DNA of 64,000 nucleotides from VRUE01 sp963707965 (GTDB taxonomy: Bacteria; Actinomycetota; Thermoleophilia; Solirubrobacterales; 70-9): the NCBI GenBank assembly GCA_963707965.1, contig CAVPRR010000003.1, positions 1 to 64,000 of the forward strand, written 5' to 3'. Numbering within the stretch: the first letter of the stretch is position 1; each line of letters opens with the position of its first letter. Below are positions 51,922 to 60,047 of this stretch, in pieces. Both the position numbers and the translations under genes were made by a program. Below the pieces are notes generated by a model. The model saw nothing but the letters and a program-made list of their open reading frames with translations. It ran no database searches and was not told the origin of the DNA.

Positions 51922-53133
51922 TTGAACCACCCTCACGCATCGGCTCGCCGGCCTCTGTTGTCCGCAATTGTCGCCGCATTCGTCTTCGCCTGGTTGGTAC
52001 CCGCGCCGGCGGGTGCCAATGGCAAAGGCGACGATCACGGTCGCGGCAAGGCCGTTGACACGATGACCCGCAACCTCTATCTGGGTGCCGACCTGACGCC
52101 GGCGATCGTCGCGCCGAGCCTGGAAGCGTTCGTCGCCGCCAATGGCCAGATCCTGCGCGAAGTGACCCAGAACGATTTCCCGACCCGCGCCGAAGGCCTG
52201 GCACGGGAGATCCTCCAAGAGAAGCCCGACCTGGTCGGACTGCAGGAGGTGGCGCTGTGGCGCACGGCGCCGGTCAATTTCGAAGTCCTCTCGAAAGGGC
52301 CGAGCGCGACCACGGTCCGCTACGACTACCTGCGGGAACTGCTTGACCAGCTCAACCACGGCAAGGGCAAGGGCGGCGAGGGCAAGGGCGGCGAGGGCAA
52401 GCCGCAGTACGAAGTCGTCGTCTCGCAGAACGAGTTCGACTTCGAGGCCCCATCGGACGAGGACGGGAACCCCGAAACCGGCCCCTTCGGCGCCGACGTA
52501 AACGGTCGGCTGACGATGCGCGACGTGATCCTCGCCCGCCGTGGCGCCGGCGTGCAGACCGCGCACGCCACCGCGGGGCACTTCGCCAACCTGCTGCCGG
52601 TGCCCATTCTGGGCGGCGAAGTGCCGGTGACGCGTGGCTGGGTCAGCACCGACGCGAGGGTGCGCGGCAGCCACTGGTTCCGCTTCGTCAACACCCACCT
52701 GGAGGCCTTCGACCCGGCGTTCCTGGTGCCGAGCTTCCGCGCCAAACAGGCGGCTGAGCTGGTCGCCCCCGGCGGGCCGGCGACGAGCAACCTGCCCGTG
52801 GTCCTCGTCGGCGACCTCAACTCCGACGACGACACGGTGGCGCCCGGCGACCGGCAGGCCTACGAAACGCTGGTAGCGGCGGGCATGGTCGAGCGCAGCA
52901 CCGACGAACCGCTCAGCTGCTGCCTCAGGTCGAGCCTGCTGGCCGAAGGGGCGGGGGGCAGCGTCGGGGACTTCGACCACCAGGTCGACCACGTCATGAC
53001 CCGCGATCCGGAGAGGGTGGCGCTGGAGAGCTCAACGGTCACCGGTCTGCTGCCGGTGAACGGCTTCTGGGACTCAGACCACGCGGGCCTCTTCAGCGCG
53101 TTGCGATTCGCGCACCAGCCTCTCGAGCGGTGA
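51922..53133 (+). CDS. secreted endonuclease/exonuclease/phosphatase-family protein
   Basis: From TTG 51922, six bases after a perfect AGGAGG, the 403-residue product has a signal peptide (RPLLSAIVAAFVFAWLVPAP, then AGA). It has an EEP-fold catalytic core: TMTRNLYLGADLTPAI, KPDLVGLQEVALWRT (metal Glu), FVNTHLEAFDPAF (His), VVLVGDLNSDDDTVA (D-x-N) and FWDSDHAGLFSAL (final D-H). A short insert, GKGKGGEGKGGEGK, comes from a 15-bp tandem repeat. It might act on phospholipids or nucleic acids outside the cell; the substrate is not determined. Confidence 0.85.
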   Translation: MNHPHASARRPLLSAIVAAFVFAWLVPAPAGANGKGDDHGRGKAVDTMTRNLYLGADLTPAIVAPSLEAFVAANGQILREVTQNDFPTRAEGLAREILQEKPDLVGLQEVALWRTAPVNFEVLSKGPSATTVRYDYLRELLDQLNHGKGKGGEGKGGEGKPQYEVVVSQNEFDFEAPSDEDGNPETGPFGADVNGRLTMRDVILARRGAGVQTAHATAGHFANLLPVPILGGEVPVTRGWVSTDARVRGSHWFRFVNTHLEAFDPAFLVPSFRAKQAAELVAPGGPATSNLPVVLVGDLNSDDDTVAPGDRQAYETLVAAGMVERSTDEPLSCCLRSSLLAEGAGGSVGDFDHQVDHVMTRDPERVALESSTVTGLLPVNGFWDSDHAGLFSALRFAHQPLER

Positions 53134-53172
53134 GCACCCGGCGCAAGGGGGCGGAGCGATCCGCCCCCTTGC

Positions 53173-53592
53173 CTACCCCTCGCCGGCTGTGCGGGCGACG
53201 AATTCGGCGACTTCTTCGGCCTGCTCGCTGGGGAGAATGCCGCCCGGCATCCGGCCGGGAGTCGTGCTGCTGTCGAGGCCGTTGTCGATCGCGTTGAGGA
53301 CGCGGCCCTTGGTCGCTTCGATCGTTTCCGCCGCTTCCGGCCCGCTGGGCGGGCCGGTCGGGGCCAGCAGTTCGTCGAGGTTGGGCGCGAAGTTCCCGTC
53401 GGTGCCCGCTGCGTAGAGCGTGTGGCAGGCGCCGCAGTTGGTCTGGAAGAGGCTCTGGCCGGCCTTCAGGTCAGCCGGCACCTTCTCAGCGCCCCGCGCG
53501 GCGTCGCCGTCAGAGCGGAAGGCAAGCCAGGGAATGAAGACCGCCAGGAAGACAACCAGCAGCCCAAAGACGATGAAGGTCCTCTTGCTCAT
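53173..53592 (-). CDS. membrane-anchored c-type cytochrome
   Basis: This 139-residue protein has an N-terminal membrane helix (RTFIVFGLLVVFLAVFIPWL) and a class I cytochrome c domain with the heme site TNCGACHTLYAAGTDG (C-x-x-C-H). The distal methionine is likely in GRMPGGILPSEQAEEVAEFV. It would carry electrons on the outer face of the membrane. The start overlaps the nth stop (ATGA), an odd pairing that suggests cotranscription. Confidence 0.9.
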   Translation of the reverse strand: MSKRTFIVFGLLVVFLAVFIPWLAFRSDGDAARGAEKVPADLKAGQSLFQTNCGACHTLYAAGTDGNFAPNLDELLAPTGPPSGPEAAETIEATKGRVLNAIDNGLDSSTTPGRMPGGILPSEQAEEVAEFVARTAGEG

Positions 53593-54296
53593 CTGCGCCC
53601 GGCACGGTACCAAGGGCACATCCGGCGCAGCGCGCACTCTTCGCAGCGGGGGCTGGGCCGGCATACGGCGCGGCCATGGCGGATCAGGTTCGTGTGCAGC
53701 TCGTAGGCGTCCTCGGGGGGGACGATGGCCAGCATCTCGTCGTGGGCCCGCTCGAAGGATGCGTCCGCGGGGAAGAGGCCGAGTCGCCCTCCCACCCTGT
53801 GGATGTGGACGTCGACGGGGATCTCGGGGATGCCCCAGGTGAAGATGAGCACGCAGGCCGCCGTTTTGCGACCGACCCCCGGCAGTGAGAGGAGGAAGTC
53901 GAGGGATTCCTTCCGCGGTGCCGTCTCGGTCCAGTCGAGGTCGGGCGGCTCGCCCAGCAACTCGAGGATCGCCTGGATCCGCGGCGCCTTCTGACGGCCA
54001 AGTCCGCCGGGGCGGATTGCCTCCTCGAGATCCGGAACGGGGGCGTCCCGCACCTCCTCCCAGGTCGGGAACCGCTCCCGCAGGCGGGCGAAGGCGCGGT
54101 CGCGATTGCGATCGTTGGTGTGCTGGGAGAGCACGGTCTTCACCAGCTCGGCGATCGGCTGCCCGTGCGGCCGGTTGACCGGCTGCCCGTACATCTCCCG
54201 CAGCCGGTCGCGGATCGCCCGCACCCGCCGTTTTTCCGGCCGCTTCCACGCCACGGCGCCGGACCCTATCCTCCGGCGGGCCGCTAGTTTCTCCAC
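53589..54296 (-). CDS. nth: endonuclease III
   Basis: This DNA glycosylase/AP lyase (235 residues) has the helix-hairpin-helix FLLSLPGVGRKTAACVLIFT and the catalytic Asp in PEIPVDVHIHRVGGRLGL. At the C-terminus it has the [4Fe-4S] motif CRPSPRCEECALRRMC (C-x6-C-x2-C-x5-C). The usual catalytic Lys position before the HhH reads as FLLSLPGVGRKT, with K in the loop. It removes oxidised pyrimidines. It is divergent from the hydrolase gene at 54299, the two start codons being only 2 bp apart. Confidence 0.93.
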   Translation of the reverse strand: MEKLAARRRIGSGAVAWKRPEKRRVRAIRDRLREMYGQPVNRPHGQPIAELVKTVLSQHTNDRNRDRAFARLRERFPTWEEVRDAPVPDLEEAIRPGGLGRQKAPRIQAILELLGEPPDLDWTETAPRKESLDFLLSLPGVGRKTAACVLIFTWGIPEIPVDVHIHRVGGRLGLFPADASFERAHDEMLAIVPPEDAYELHTNLIRHGRAVCRPSPRCEECALRRMCPWYRAGRR

Positions 54297-54298
54297 CT

Positions 54299-55117
54299 AT
54301 GACGAGTGCGGTCGAAGAGGCGGAGCTGGTTCTCGACGGGGTAAGGGTCTTCTACCGGCGGGTGGCGGGCGACGGAGCGCCGACCGTCTACTTCCACGGC
54401 AATCCCACCCACAGCGCCGACTGGCTGCCGTTCCTGGAACGAGGCGGAGCTGCGATCGCGATCGACATGCCCGGCTGGGGACGGTCGGACCGACCGGACC
54501 CGAGTCGATTCGACTACACGATGTACGGGCTCTCGGCCTTTCTCGAGCGTTGCCTGAACGAGCTGGGGATCGCAAAGCGCAATCTGGTCGTCCATGACTG
54601 GGGCGGCCTGGGCCTGATCGGCGCCCAACGGCATGCCGAGAGCATCGAGCGCCTTGTCGTGATCAACTCGGTGCCGCTGCTTCCGGGCTATCGCTGGCAC
54701 TGGGCCGCCCAGATCTGGCGCCGCCGCCCGCTCGGCGAGATCTTCAACGCGCTCACCACCCGCTCGGGCGCCGCCCTCATCCTGCGACAGGCCCGGGGAG
54801 ATCGCACCGCGATGCCGGCGGAGTTCGTCGACATGATCTGGGACTACCTGGACCAGGGGACCAAACGAGCCGTGCTGGCCCTCTACCGCGACGCCGATCC
54901 CCCTCGCCTTGCCGCGGCCGGCAGCGATCTCAGCCGGCTCGCGTGTCCCTCTCTCGTCCTCTGGGGAGATCGTGACCCGTATCTGCCGACCAAATTCGCC
55001 AGCGACTATGCCCGCGCACTTCCCAATGCCGAGTTGGAGGTCGTTGCCGGTGCCGGACACTGGCCCTGGATCGACGACCCGACCGCAATCGATCGGGTCC
55101 TCGACTTCCTGGGCTGA
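54299..55117 (+). CDS. alpha/beta hydrolase (haloalkane dehalogenase-like)
   Basis: This 272-residue hydrolase has the oxyanion motif PTVYFHGNPTHSADW and the nucleophile elbow NLVVHDWGGLGLIG, with Asp as in dehalogenases rather than Ser. The acid residue is in SLVLWGDRDPYLPTKF and the base in VVAGAGHWPWIDDP. An Asp nucleophile plus Trp in H-D-W-G-G is the dehalogenase/epoxide-hydrolase pattern. It starts divergently from nth and is followed 39 bp later by the PAP2-like gene. Confidence 0.88.
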   Translation: MTSAVEEAELVLDGVRVFYRRVAGDGAPTVYFHGNPTHSADWLPFLERGGAAIAIDMPGWGRSDRPDPSRFDYTMYGLSAFLERCLNELGIAKRNLVVHDWGGLGLIGAQRHAESIERLVVINSVPLLPGYRWHWAAQIWRRRPLGEIFNALTTRSGAALILRQARGDRTAMPAEFVDMIWDYLDQGTKRAVLALYRDADPPRLAAAGSDLSRLACPSLVLWGDRDPYLPTKFASDYARALPNAELEVVAGAGHWPWIDDPTAIDRVLDFLG

Positions 55118-55156
55118 GGGCTGGCGGGCCGTTAACGCGCCGATTACAATCACCAA

Positions 55157-55936
55157 ATGTCTCGGGCCTTCGCTGCGCTCAGCTCGCGCCTACCTCAGGG
55201 ATGGGGTGACCTCGGGCGGCAGCTGGGCATTCTCGTCCTCTTCGATGTCGCCTACGAGACCGTTCGCGGCCTCGCGGACGGCCAGCGCGCTGTCGCCTTC
55301 GGGAACGGCCAGCAGCTGATCGACCTCGAGCGAACCACGCACACCTTCTTCGAGCCCGCCCTGCAGTCGTTCTTCCTGCCCGCGAACCTGCTGATCGACA
55401 TCGCCAACCAGATTTACCTGAACAGCCAGTTCACGATCACATCCGCCTTCCTCATCTGGCTCTACCTGTACCGCAACGAGTCGTATTACTTCGTCCGCAA
55501 CATGTTCGTGGTCGCGATGGGCCTCGCCCTGGTCGGCTACACGCTGTACCCGACGGCGCCGCCGCGGCTGTTCCCCGAGCACGGCTTCGTCGACACGATT
55601 GTCGATTTCTCGAACGTCAACCACGATTCGTCCCTGGCAAAGATCTTCATCAACCCATTCGCGGCTGTGCCCAGCATGCACTGCGCATTTGCCCTGATGG
55701 TCGGCGGCACCGGGGTCAGAGTTGCCCGCCACTGGTACACCAGGGCCTTCTGGGTCTTCTGGCCGGTCCTCGTCACCTGGGTCGTGATCGTCACCGCAAA
55801 TCACTACTGGATCGATGCGGCGCTCGGGGCCGCGGTTGCCGCGACGTCCGCCCTCGTCGCCCAGCGGCTGCTCGCTCGCGCCCGGCCGGAGGCCTGGTCG
55901 TGGCGGGTCGGTTCTCCCCGAGAGGTCGAGGCGTAG
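55157..55936 (+). CDS. PAP2-superfamily membrane protein (AUR1-like)
   Basis: This 259-residue protein has about five or six membrane helices and the two PAP2 acid-phosphatase motifs: AAVPSMHCAFALMVGG and VIVTANHYWIDAALGAAVAA (H-x3-D). The order and the Y-P-T-A-P-P-R-L-F-P stretch match the AUR1-like PAP2 group, which hydrolyses or transfers phospho-lipid head groups. It sits 62 bp before the PI-phosphate synthase gene. It could be the phosphatase that completes phosphatidylinositol, but that is inference from position. Confidence 0.88.
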   Translation: MSRAFAALSSRLPQGWGDLGRQLGILVLFDVAYETVRGLADGQRAVAFGNGQQLIDLERTTHTFFEPALQSFFLPANLLIDIANQIYLNSQFTITSAFLIWLYLYRNESYYFVRNMFVVAMGLALVGYTLYPTAPPRLFPEHGFVDTIVDFSNVNHDSSLAKIFINPFAAVPSMHCAFALMVGGTGVRVARHWYTRAFWVFWPVLVTWVVIVTANHYWIDAALGAAVAATSALVAQRLLARARPEAWSWRVGSPREVEA

Positions 55937-55997
55937 CCCGCCTGCCGTGGATCGATTAGCCTGATTGCCCGATGAGCGCGGAGCGCGAGGTTTCTTG

Positions 55998-56663
55998 ATG
56001 GATTCGTCGGCGCCTCCGAGGGTGCCGAGCGGTCGCCGCAACGGACGCCAGGCTCGCAATGCCCAGGAGCTTCGCGCGTACGCGCGCGACCGCCTGATCG
56101 AGTCGCGGCTCACGCCGAACGCGATCTCGACGGTCGGTCTGGCGCTCAACCTCGTCGCGGCCGGGCTCGTCACTCAGCGCCTCTTCTTCCTGGCGGGCAT
56201 CGCCTTCATCGTCGGCTCGACGATGGACACGCTCGACGGGCGCTACTCGCGGATGTCGGGCAAGGGCACCCTGTTCGGCGCCTTTCTCGATTCGACGCTG
56301 GACCGGATCGAGGAGGGGATCGTGCTGGCCGCGGTTGCCGGCTACTTCGCCGCGACCGGCCGCGACTTCGCGGCCGCGATGTGTGTGGTTGCCGTTCTCG
56401 GCTCGCTGATGGTGTCCTACACGAGGGCGCGTGCCGAGGCGCTCGGGGTCGAGTGCAAGGTCGGCTTGGCGACGCGGCCGGTCAGGGTAGTGGTACTTTC
56501 GATCGGCCTGGTCTTCGCCAAGGGCGCTGGACTGGGTGATTTCGAACTACTGGCGCCTGCGATCTACGCGATCGCGGCCCTGACCACCGTGACCGCGATC
56601 CAGCGCGTATGGCATGTCAGAAATGAACTCTCAAGCGAGGCGGCCGGGCCGCCGGAGCTGTAA
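55998..56663 (+). CDS. CDP-alcohol phosphatidyltransferase, probable PI-phosphate synthase
   Basis: The 221-residue membrane enzyme has the CDP-alcohol motif DTLDGRYSRMSGKGTLFGAF and LDSTLDR (D-x-x-D-G-x-x-S-R-x8-G-x3-D-x3-D, with Ser for the usual Ala) and about six helices. RLIESRLTPNAISTVGLALN opens the fold, and the family residue K before G-x-x-x-R (ECKVGLATRPVRVVVLSIGL) is that of inositol-phosphate-using members. It lies between the PAP2-like gene and ino1, so inositol phosphate is the likely acceptor. Start ATG 55998; a TTG at 55965 is in frame. Confidence 0.88.
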   Translation: MDSSAPPRVPSGRRNGRQARNAQELRAYARDRLIESRLTPNAISTVGLALNLVAAGLVTQRLFFLAGIAFIVGSTMDTLDGRYSRMSGKGTLFGAFLDSTLDRIEEGIVLAAVAGYFAATGRDFAAAMCVVAVLGSLMVSYTRARAEALGVECKVGLATRPVRVVVLSIGLVFAKGAGLGDFELLAPAIYAIAALTTVTAIQRVWHVRNELSSEAAGPPEL

Positions 56664-56723
56664 CCAGTCAAGGCCCGAGGTGTCCAATGGCACCGAGCCA
56701 GATCGAGGAGGACTTCGAACTTC

Positions 56724-57908
56724 ATGAGTGAGACCAACGGAGCAACCGGCGGCAACGGCGCCGGCCGCGCGGACGAGAAGGTTCGCGTTGCGATAGTCGG
56801 CGTCGGCAACTGTGCCAACTCCTTCATCCAGGGCGTCCACTACTACCGGGACGCCGATCCCGCCGAGCAGGTTCCGGGGCTCATGCACGTGGACCTCGGT
56901 GGCTACCACGTCCGCGACATCGAGTTCGTCGCCGCCTTCGACATCGACTCCGAGAAGGTGGGCAAGGACCTCTCCGAGGCGATCTGGTCCGGCCAGAACA
57001 ACACGATCAAGTTCGCCGACGTGCCCGAGTTGGGGATCAAGGTCGAGCGGGGGATGACCCACGATGGTCTCGGCAAGTACCTGAAGGAGAAGATCACCAA
57101 AGCGCCGGGGGAGACCGCCGACATCGTCGGCATCCTCAAGGAGACCAGGGCCGATGTGCTGGTCTGCTATCTGCCGGTCGGCTCCGAGGACGCGACCAAG
57201 TGGTACGTCGAGCAGGCGCTCAAGGCCGGTGTCGGCTTCGTCAACTGCCTGCCGGTCTTCATCGCCCGCGAGCACTACTGGGACAAGCGCTTCGAGGAAG
57301 CCGGCCTGCCGATCATCGGCGACGACATCAAGTCCCAGGTCGGCGCGACGATCGTCCACCGCCAGCTCGCCCGCCTCTTCCACGATCGCGGCGTGCGGAT
57401 GGAGCGGACGTCGCAGCTGAACGTCGGCGGCAACATGGACTTCTACAACATGCTCGAGCGCGAGCGGCTCGACTCGAAGAAGATCTCGAAGACCAACGCC
57501 GTGACCTCGATCATGGGCCATGAGCTGCCCGCCGAGGACGTCCACGTCGGGCCCTCCGACTACGTCGCCTGGCTGACCGACCGCAAGTGGGCGCACATCC
57601 GCCTCGAGGGGAAGGCGTTCGGCGACGTGCCGCTCAACGTCGAGTTGAAGCTCGAGGTTTGGGACTCGCCGAACTCGGCGGGCGTCGTGATCGACGCGGT
57701 GCGGATCGTCAAGCTGGCGCTCGACAACGGCATTGCCGGCCAGCTCGACGGGCCCTCGAGCTACCTGATGAAGTCCCCGCACACGCAGCGCCCCGACGAC
57801 GAGGCGCGCGAGCAGACCGAGGAGTTCATCGCGGCCCATGCGCGCGGCAGGTCCCCGGTGGCGGGGGCGACAACGGTGCCGCCGGCCGAGACCAAGGCCG
57901 AGGCCTGA
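56724..57908 (+). CDS. ino1: inositol-3-phosphate synthase
   Basis: Ino1 converts glucose 6-phosphate to L-myo-inositol 1-phosphate with NAD. The 394-residue protein shows VRVAIVGVGNCANSFIQGVH (NAD fold), YHVRDIEFVAAFDIDSEKVG, GIKVERGMTHDGLGKYLKEK, LPVGSEDATKWYVEQALKAG, and the catalytic stretch IIGDDIKSQVGATIVHRQLA with QLNVGGNMDFYNML. It is the actinobacterial/archaeal short form. It follows the PI-phosphate synthase gene and is followed by a hairpin at 57914. Confidence 0.95.
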   Translation: MSETNGATGGNGAGRADEKVRVAIVGVGNCANSFIQGVHYYRDADPAEQVPGLMHVDLGGYHVRDIEFVAAFDIDSEKVGKDLSEAIWSGQNNTIKFADVPELGIKVERGMTHDGLGKYLKEKITKAPGETADIVGILKETRADVLVCYLPVGSEDATKWYVEQALKAGVGFVNCLPVFIAREHYWDKRFEEAGLPIIGDDIKSQVGATIVHRQLARLFHDRGVRMERTSQLNVGGNMDFYNMLERERLDSKKISKTNAVTSIMGHELPAEDVHVGPSDYVAWLTDRKWAHIRLEGKAFGDVPLNVELKLEVWDSPNSAGVVIDAVRIVKLALDNGIAGQLDGPSSYLMKSPHTQRPDDEAREQTEEFIAAHARGRSPVAGATTVPPAETKAEA

Positions 57909-57913
57909 GATAA

Positions 57914-57934
57914 GAGCCCGCCTCGCGCGGGCTC
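57914..57934 (+). terminator. hairpin after ino1
   Basis: GAGCCCGC-CTCGC-GCGGGCTC is a perfect 8-bp stem six bases after the ino1 stop. It has no T-run, so it may be a weak or factor-dependent terminator, or a 3'-end stabiliser, ahead of the next gene at 57951. Confidence 0.5.
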
Positions 57935-57950
57935 CTATGCTGCCTTCTAA

Positions 57951-59228
57951 GTGTCGGTCAAACCGCTCTCGATAGCCCAGGTCACGCCCCACCGCCGGGC
58001 CACTCGGAACCCGGTCAACGAGTACGTGAGGCGGGTCTCCGAGGAGTTGGGTCGGCGCGGCCACGAGATCCTGCTCGTCACCGCCGGCGATCCGGTCAAG
58101 AAGCTCCTGGGATCGAACTCGCTCGACGTGGTCCACGTCCACGAGCCCTTTGCCCCGAGTGTCTCCTCGGCGGCGTTGCGGCACTCCCTCTCGCTCAACG
58201 TCGCGACCTTCCACGCGCCGCAGGAGCGCGTCCTCTCGACCCAGGTGGCGCGGCCGCTGGTCGAGGTCTTCTTCGGCCGCCTCGACGCTCGCACCGTCGC
58301 CGCCCCGGCGACCGCCGGTTTGCTGGAGCGCTACTTCCCCGGCCCCTACGAGCTTGTCGAACCGAGCGGCTCCGATCGCGACTGGGCCGAGGTCGCCGCC
58401 GAGCTGGAGGCGATCTATCTGCGCCTCCTCGCTCGACGCCAGGACCCCACGGGCAATCCCGAGTTGCGTCGCCGCGTCGCCGAGCGCCCGCTGATCGAGG
58501 TCGACCTTCACATGCACACCGACCACTCTCCCGACTGTGCGACTCCGGTTGAGGTTCTGCTGGAGACGGCCCGGGACCGGGGCCTTGGAGCGATCGCGAT
58601 CACCGACCACAACGAGGTCTCCGGTGCGCTCGAGGCGCGCCGGATCGCAGAGCAGATGGGCGACATCAAGGTGATCGTCGGCGAGGAGGTGAAGACCGCC
58701 GAGCAGGGTGAGGTGATCGGCCTCTTCCTCGAGGAGAAGATCGCGCGCGGGATGACGATGGCGGAGACGATTGCCGAGATCCGCCGCCAGGGGGGGTTGG
58801 TCTACGTGCCCCACCCGTTCGACCGTTTCCACTCGGTGCCCGATTACGAGCATCTGATGGACATCGTCGAGGAGATCGACGTGCTCGAGGTCTTCAACCC
58901 GCGGGTGGCGCTGACCGCATTCAACGAGGAGGCCGAGCGCTTTGCCCGCAAGTACCGGATCGTCCCCGGTGCCGGCTCCGACAGCCACGTCGCCCAGGGG
59001 TTGGGCAGCGTGCGGGTGCGGATCCACGACTTCGACGGGCCCGGGGAGTTCCTCGAGGCGATGCGCGACGCCGACATCACGCGCAAGCACAAGAACCTCG
59101 TCTACGTGCAGGCGTTGAAGCTGCTGCAGACAACGGGGCGGCCGAAGGCGCCGAAGAGGAGCGTTCCCGACGCCAAACCGGTGCGGGGCGGACGGCCACG
59201 GAGGGGACGCTCGGCGAGCAAGAGCTGA
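57951..59228 (+). CDS. fusion: GT4-type N-terminal domain plus PHP metallophosphoesterase
   Basis: Residues 1-165 look like the N-terminal half of a GT-B glycosyltransferase (IAQVTPHRRATRNPVNEYVR, HEILLVTAGDPVKK, LDVVHVHEPFAPSVSS), but the nucleotide-sugar-binding C-domain is missing. Residues about 180-400 are a PHP domain: LIEVDLHMHTDHSPDCATPV (H-x-H...D), GAIAITDHNEVSGA, VIVGEEVKTAEQGEVIGLF, VYVPHPFDRFHSV and VPGAGSDSHVAQGLGSVRVR (metal ligands). A basic tail ends the protein. Start is GTG 57951. It is placed after ino1, so an inositol- or phospho-lipid-linked phosphatase role is possible. Confidence 0.85.
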   Translation: MSVKPLSIAQVTPHRRATRNPVNEYVRRVSEELGRRGHEILLVTAGDPVKKLLGSNSLDVVHVHEPFAPSVSSAALRHSLSLNVATFHAPQERVLSTQVARPLVEVFFGRLDARTVAAPATAGLLERYFPGPYELVEPSGSDRDWAEVAAELEAIYLRLLARRQDPTGNPELRRRVAERPLIEVDLHMHTDHSPDCATPVEVLLETARDRGLGAIAITDHNEVSGALEARRIAEQMGDIKVIVGEEVKTAEQGEVIGLFLEEKIARGMTMAETIAEIRRQGGLVYVPHPFDRFHSVPDYEHLMDIVEEIDVLEVFNPRVALTAFNEEAERFARKYRIVPGAGSDSHVAQGLGSVRVRIHDFDGPGEFLEAMRDADITRKHKNLVYVQALKLLQTTGRPKAPKRSVPDAKPVRGGRPRRGRSASKS

Positions 59229-59890
59229 TGCAGTCGCGCCGCGCGAAAGGAGCCGCGCCCGCTCCGTCAAAGAGATCGCCGAGCGTGCCCGCAACCGACG
59301 ACGAGATCAGAGAGAAGTACCTGGAGCGAGCGATCCGCGAGCTCAACCAGCTGACCCACGAGCTGCAGGAGTGCTCGTACTGCCCGCGCGGCAAGCTGAT
59401 GCCCGTGCTCGGCTCCGGGCACCCGCAGGCGGACGTCCTCATGCTCAAGCACGCCCCTGGCGCCGCTGAGATCGAAGAGGGCGTCGCCTTCTACGGGCGC
59501 GCCGGCAACGCGCTGATGAAAAGCTTCAAGCGGCTGGGGATCGACCCGCTGGTCGTCTACGGCACCCTCTGCGTCAAGTGCCCGATTGCGGAGCCCGACC
59601 TGGCCGCCGAGCAGTGTGTGCGGCGCCTGCTGACCGAGATGGCGATTGTGCAGCCGAAGATCGTCGTGGTGATGGGGGAGCCGGCCCTGCGCGTCCTCAA
59701 CGGGCTCGAAATGCCGCTGTCGCGGCCAATCGAGCCACGCGAGGGCGAGGTGCAGGCGTTCACCCCGACCGCGGACGCGCTCTTCACCGCCGACATCGAC
59801 GAGTCGCTCGACGAGGAAGGCGCCAAGCGCCGCTTCTGGCAGGCCTTCAAGACCCTCGGCGACTGGTACGAGGACCTACCACCGTATTGA
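59228..59890 (+). CDS. uracil-DNA glycosylase, family 4/5-like
   Basis: This 220-residue Fe-S uracil-DNA glycosylase starts at 59228, overlapping the previous stop (TGATG). Cluster cysteines lie in QECSYCPRGKLMPVLG and LCVKCPIAEPDLAAEQC. Motif 1, normally G-E-x-P-G, reads LMLKHAPGAAEIEEGVAFYG, followed by RAGNALMKSFKRLGI; the end has DALFTADID in place of the usual H-P-S motif. The changes at both active-site motifs are unusual and may mark a subfamily with another specificity or with weak activity. Confidence 0.82.
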   Translation: MQSRRAKGAAPAPSKRSPSVPATDDEIREKYLERAIRELNQLTHELQECSYCPRGKLMPVLGSGHPQADVLMLKHAPGAAEIEEGVAFYGRAGNALMKSFKRLGIDPLVVYGTLCVKCPIAEPDLAAEQCVRRLLTEMAIVQPKIVVVMGEPALRVLNGLEMPLSRPIEPREGEVQAFTPTADALFTADIDESLDEEGAKRRFWQAFKTLGDWYEDLPPY

Positions 59891-60047
59891 CGGGCACCGC
59901 GGCGCAGATGCACTTGCGGATGACGCGTCTGGGCTGCGCATTGCACCGCCCACCTCCTCACGAATAGCTCTGCTATTCGCTCGTCGGCGTGCGGCGCACT
60001 GCTTTGCCCATTCGCGCCCCCGCAAGCACCTCTGCTTGCGGCGACCG

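Noticed and set aside
59891..60047. Small gene between the UDG and LLM genes
   Set aside because: No start with ribosome-binding site and no protein-like pattern in any frame; I see nothing in this 157-bp gap.
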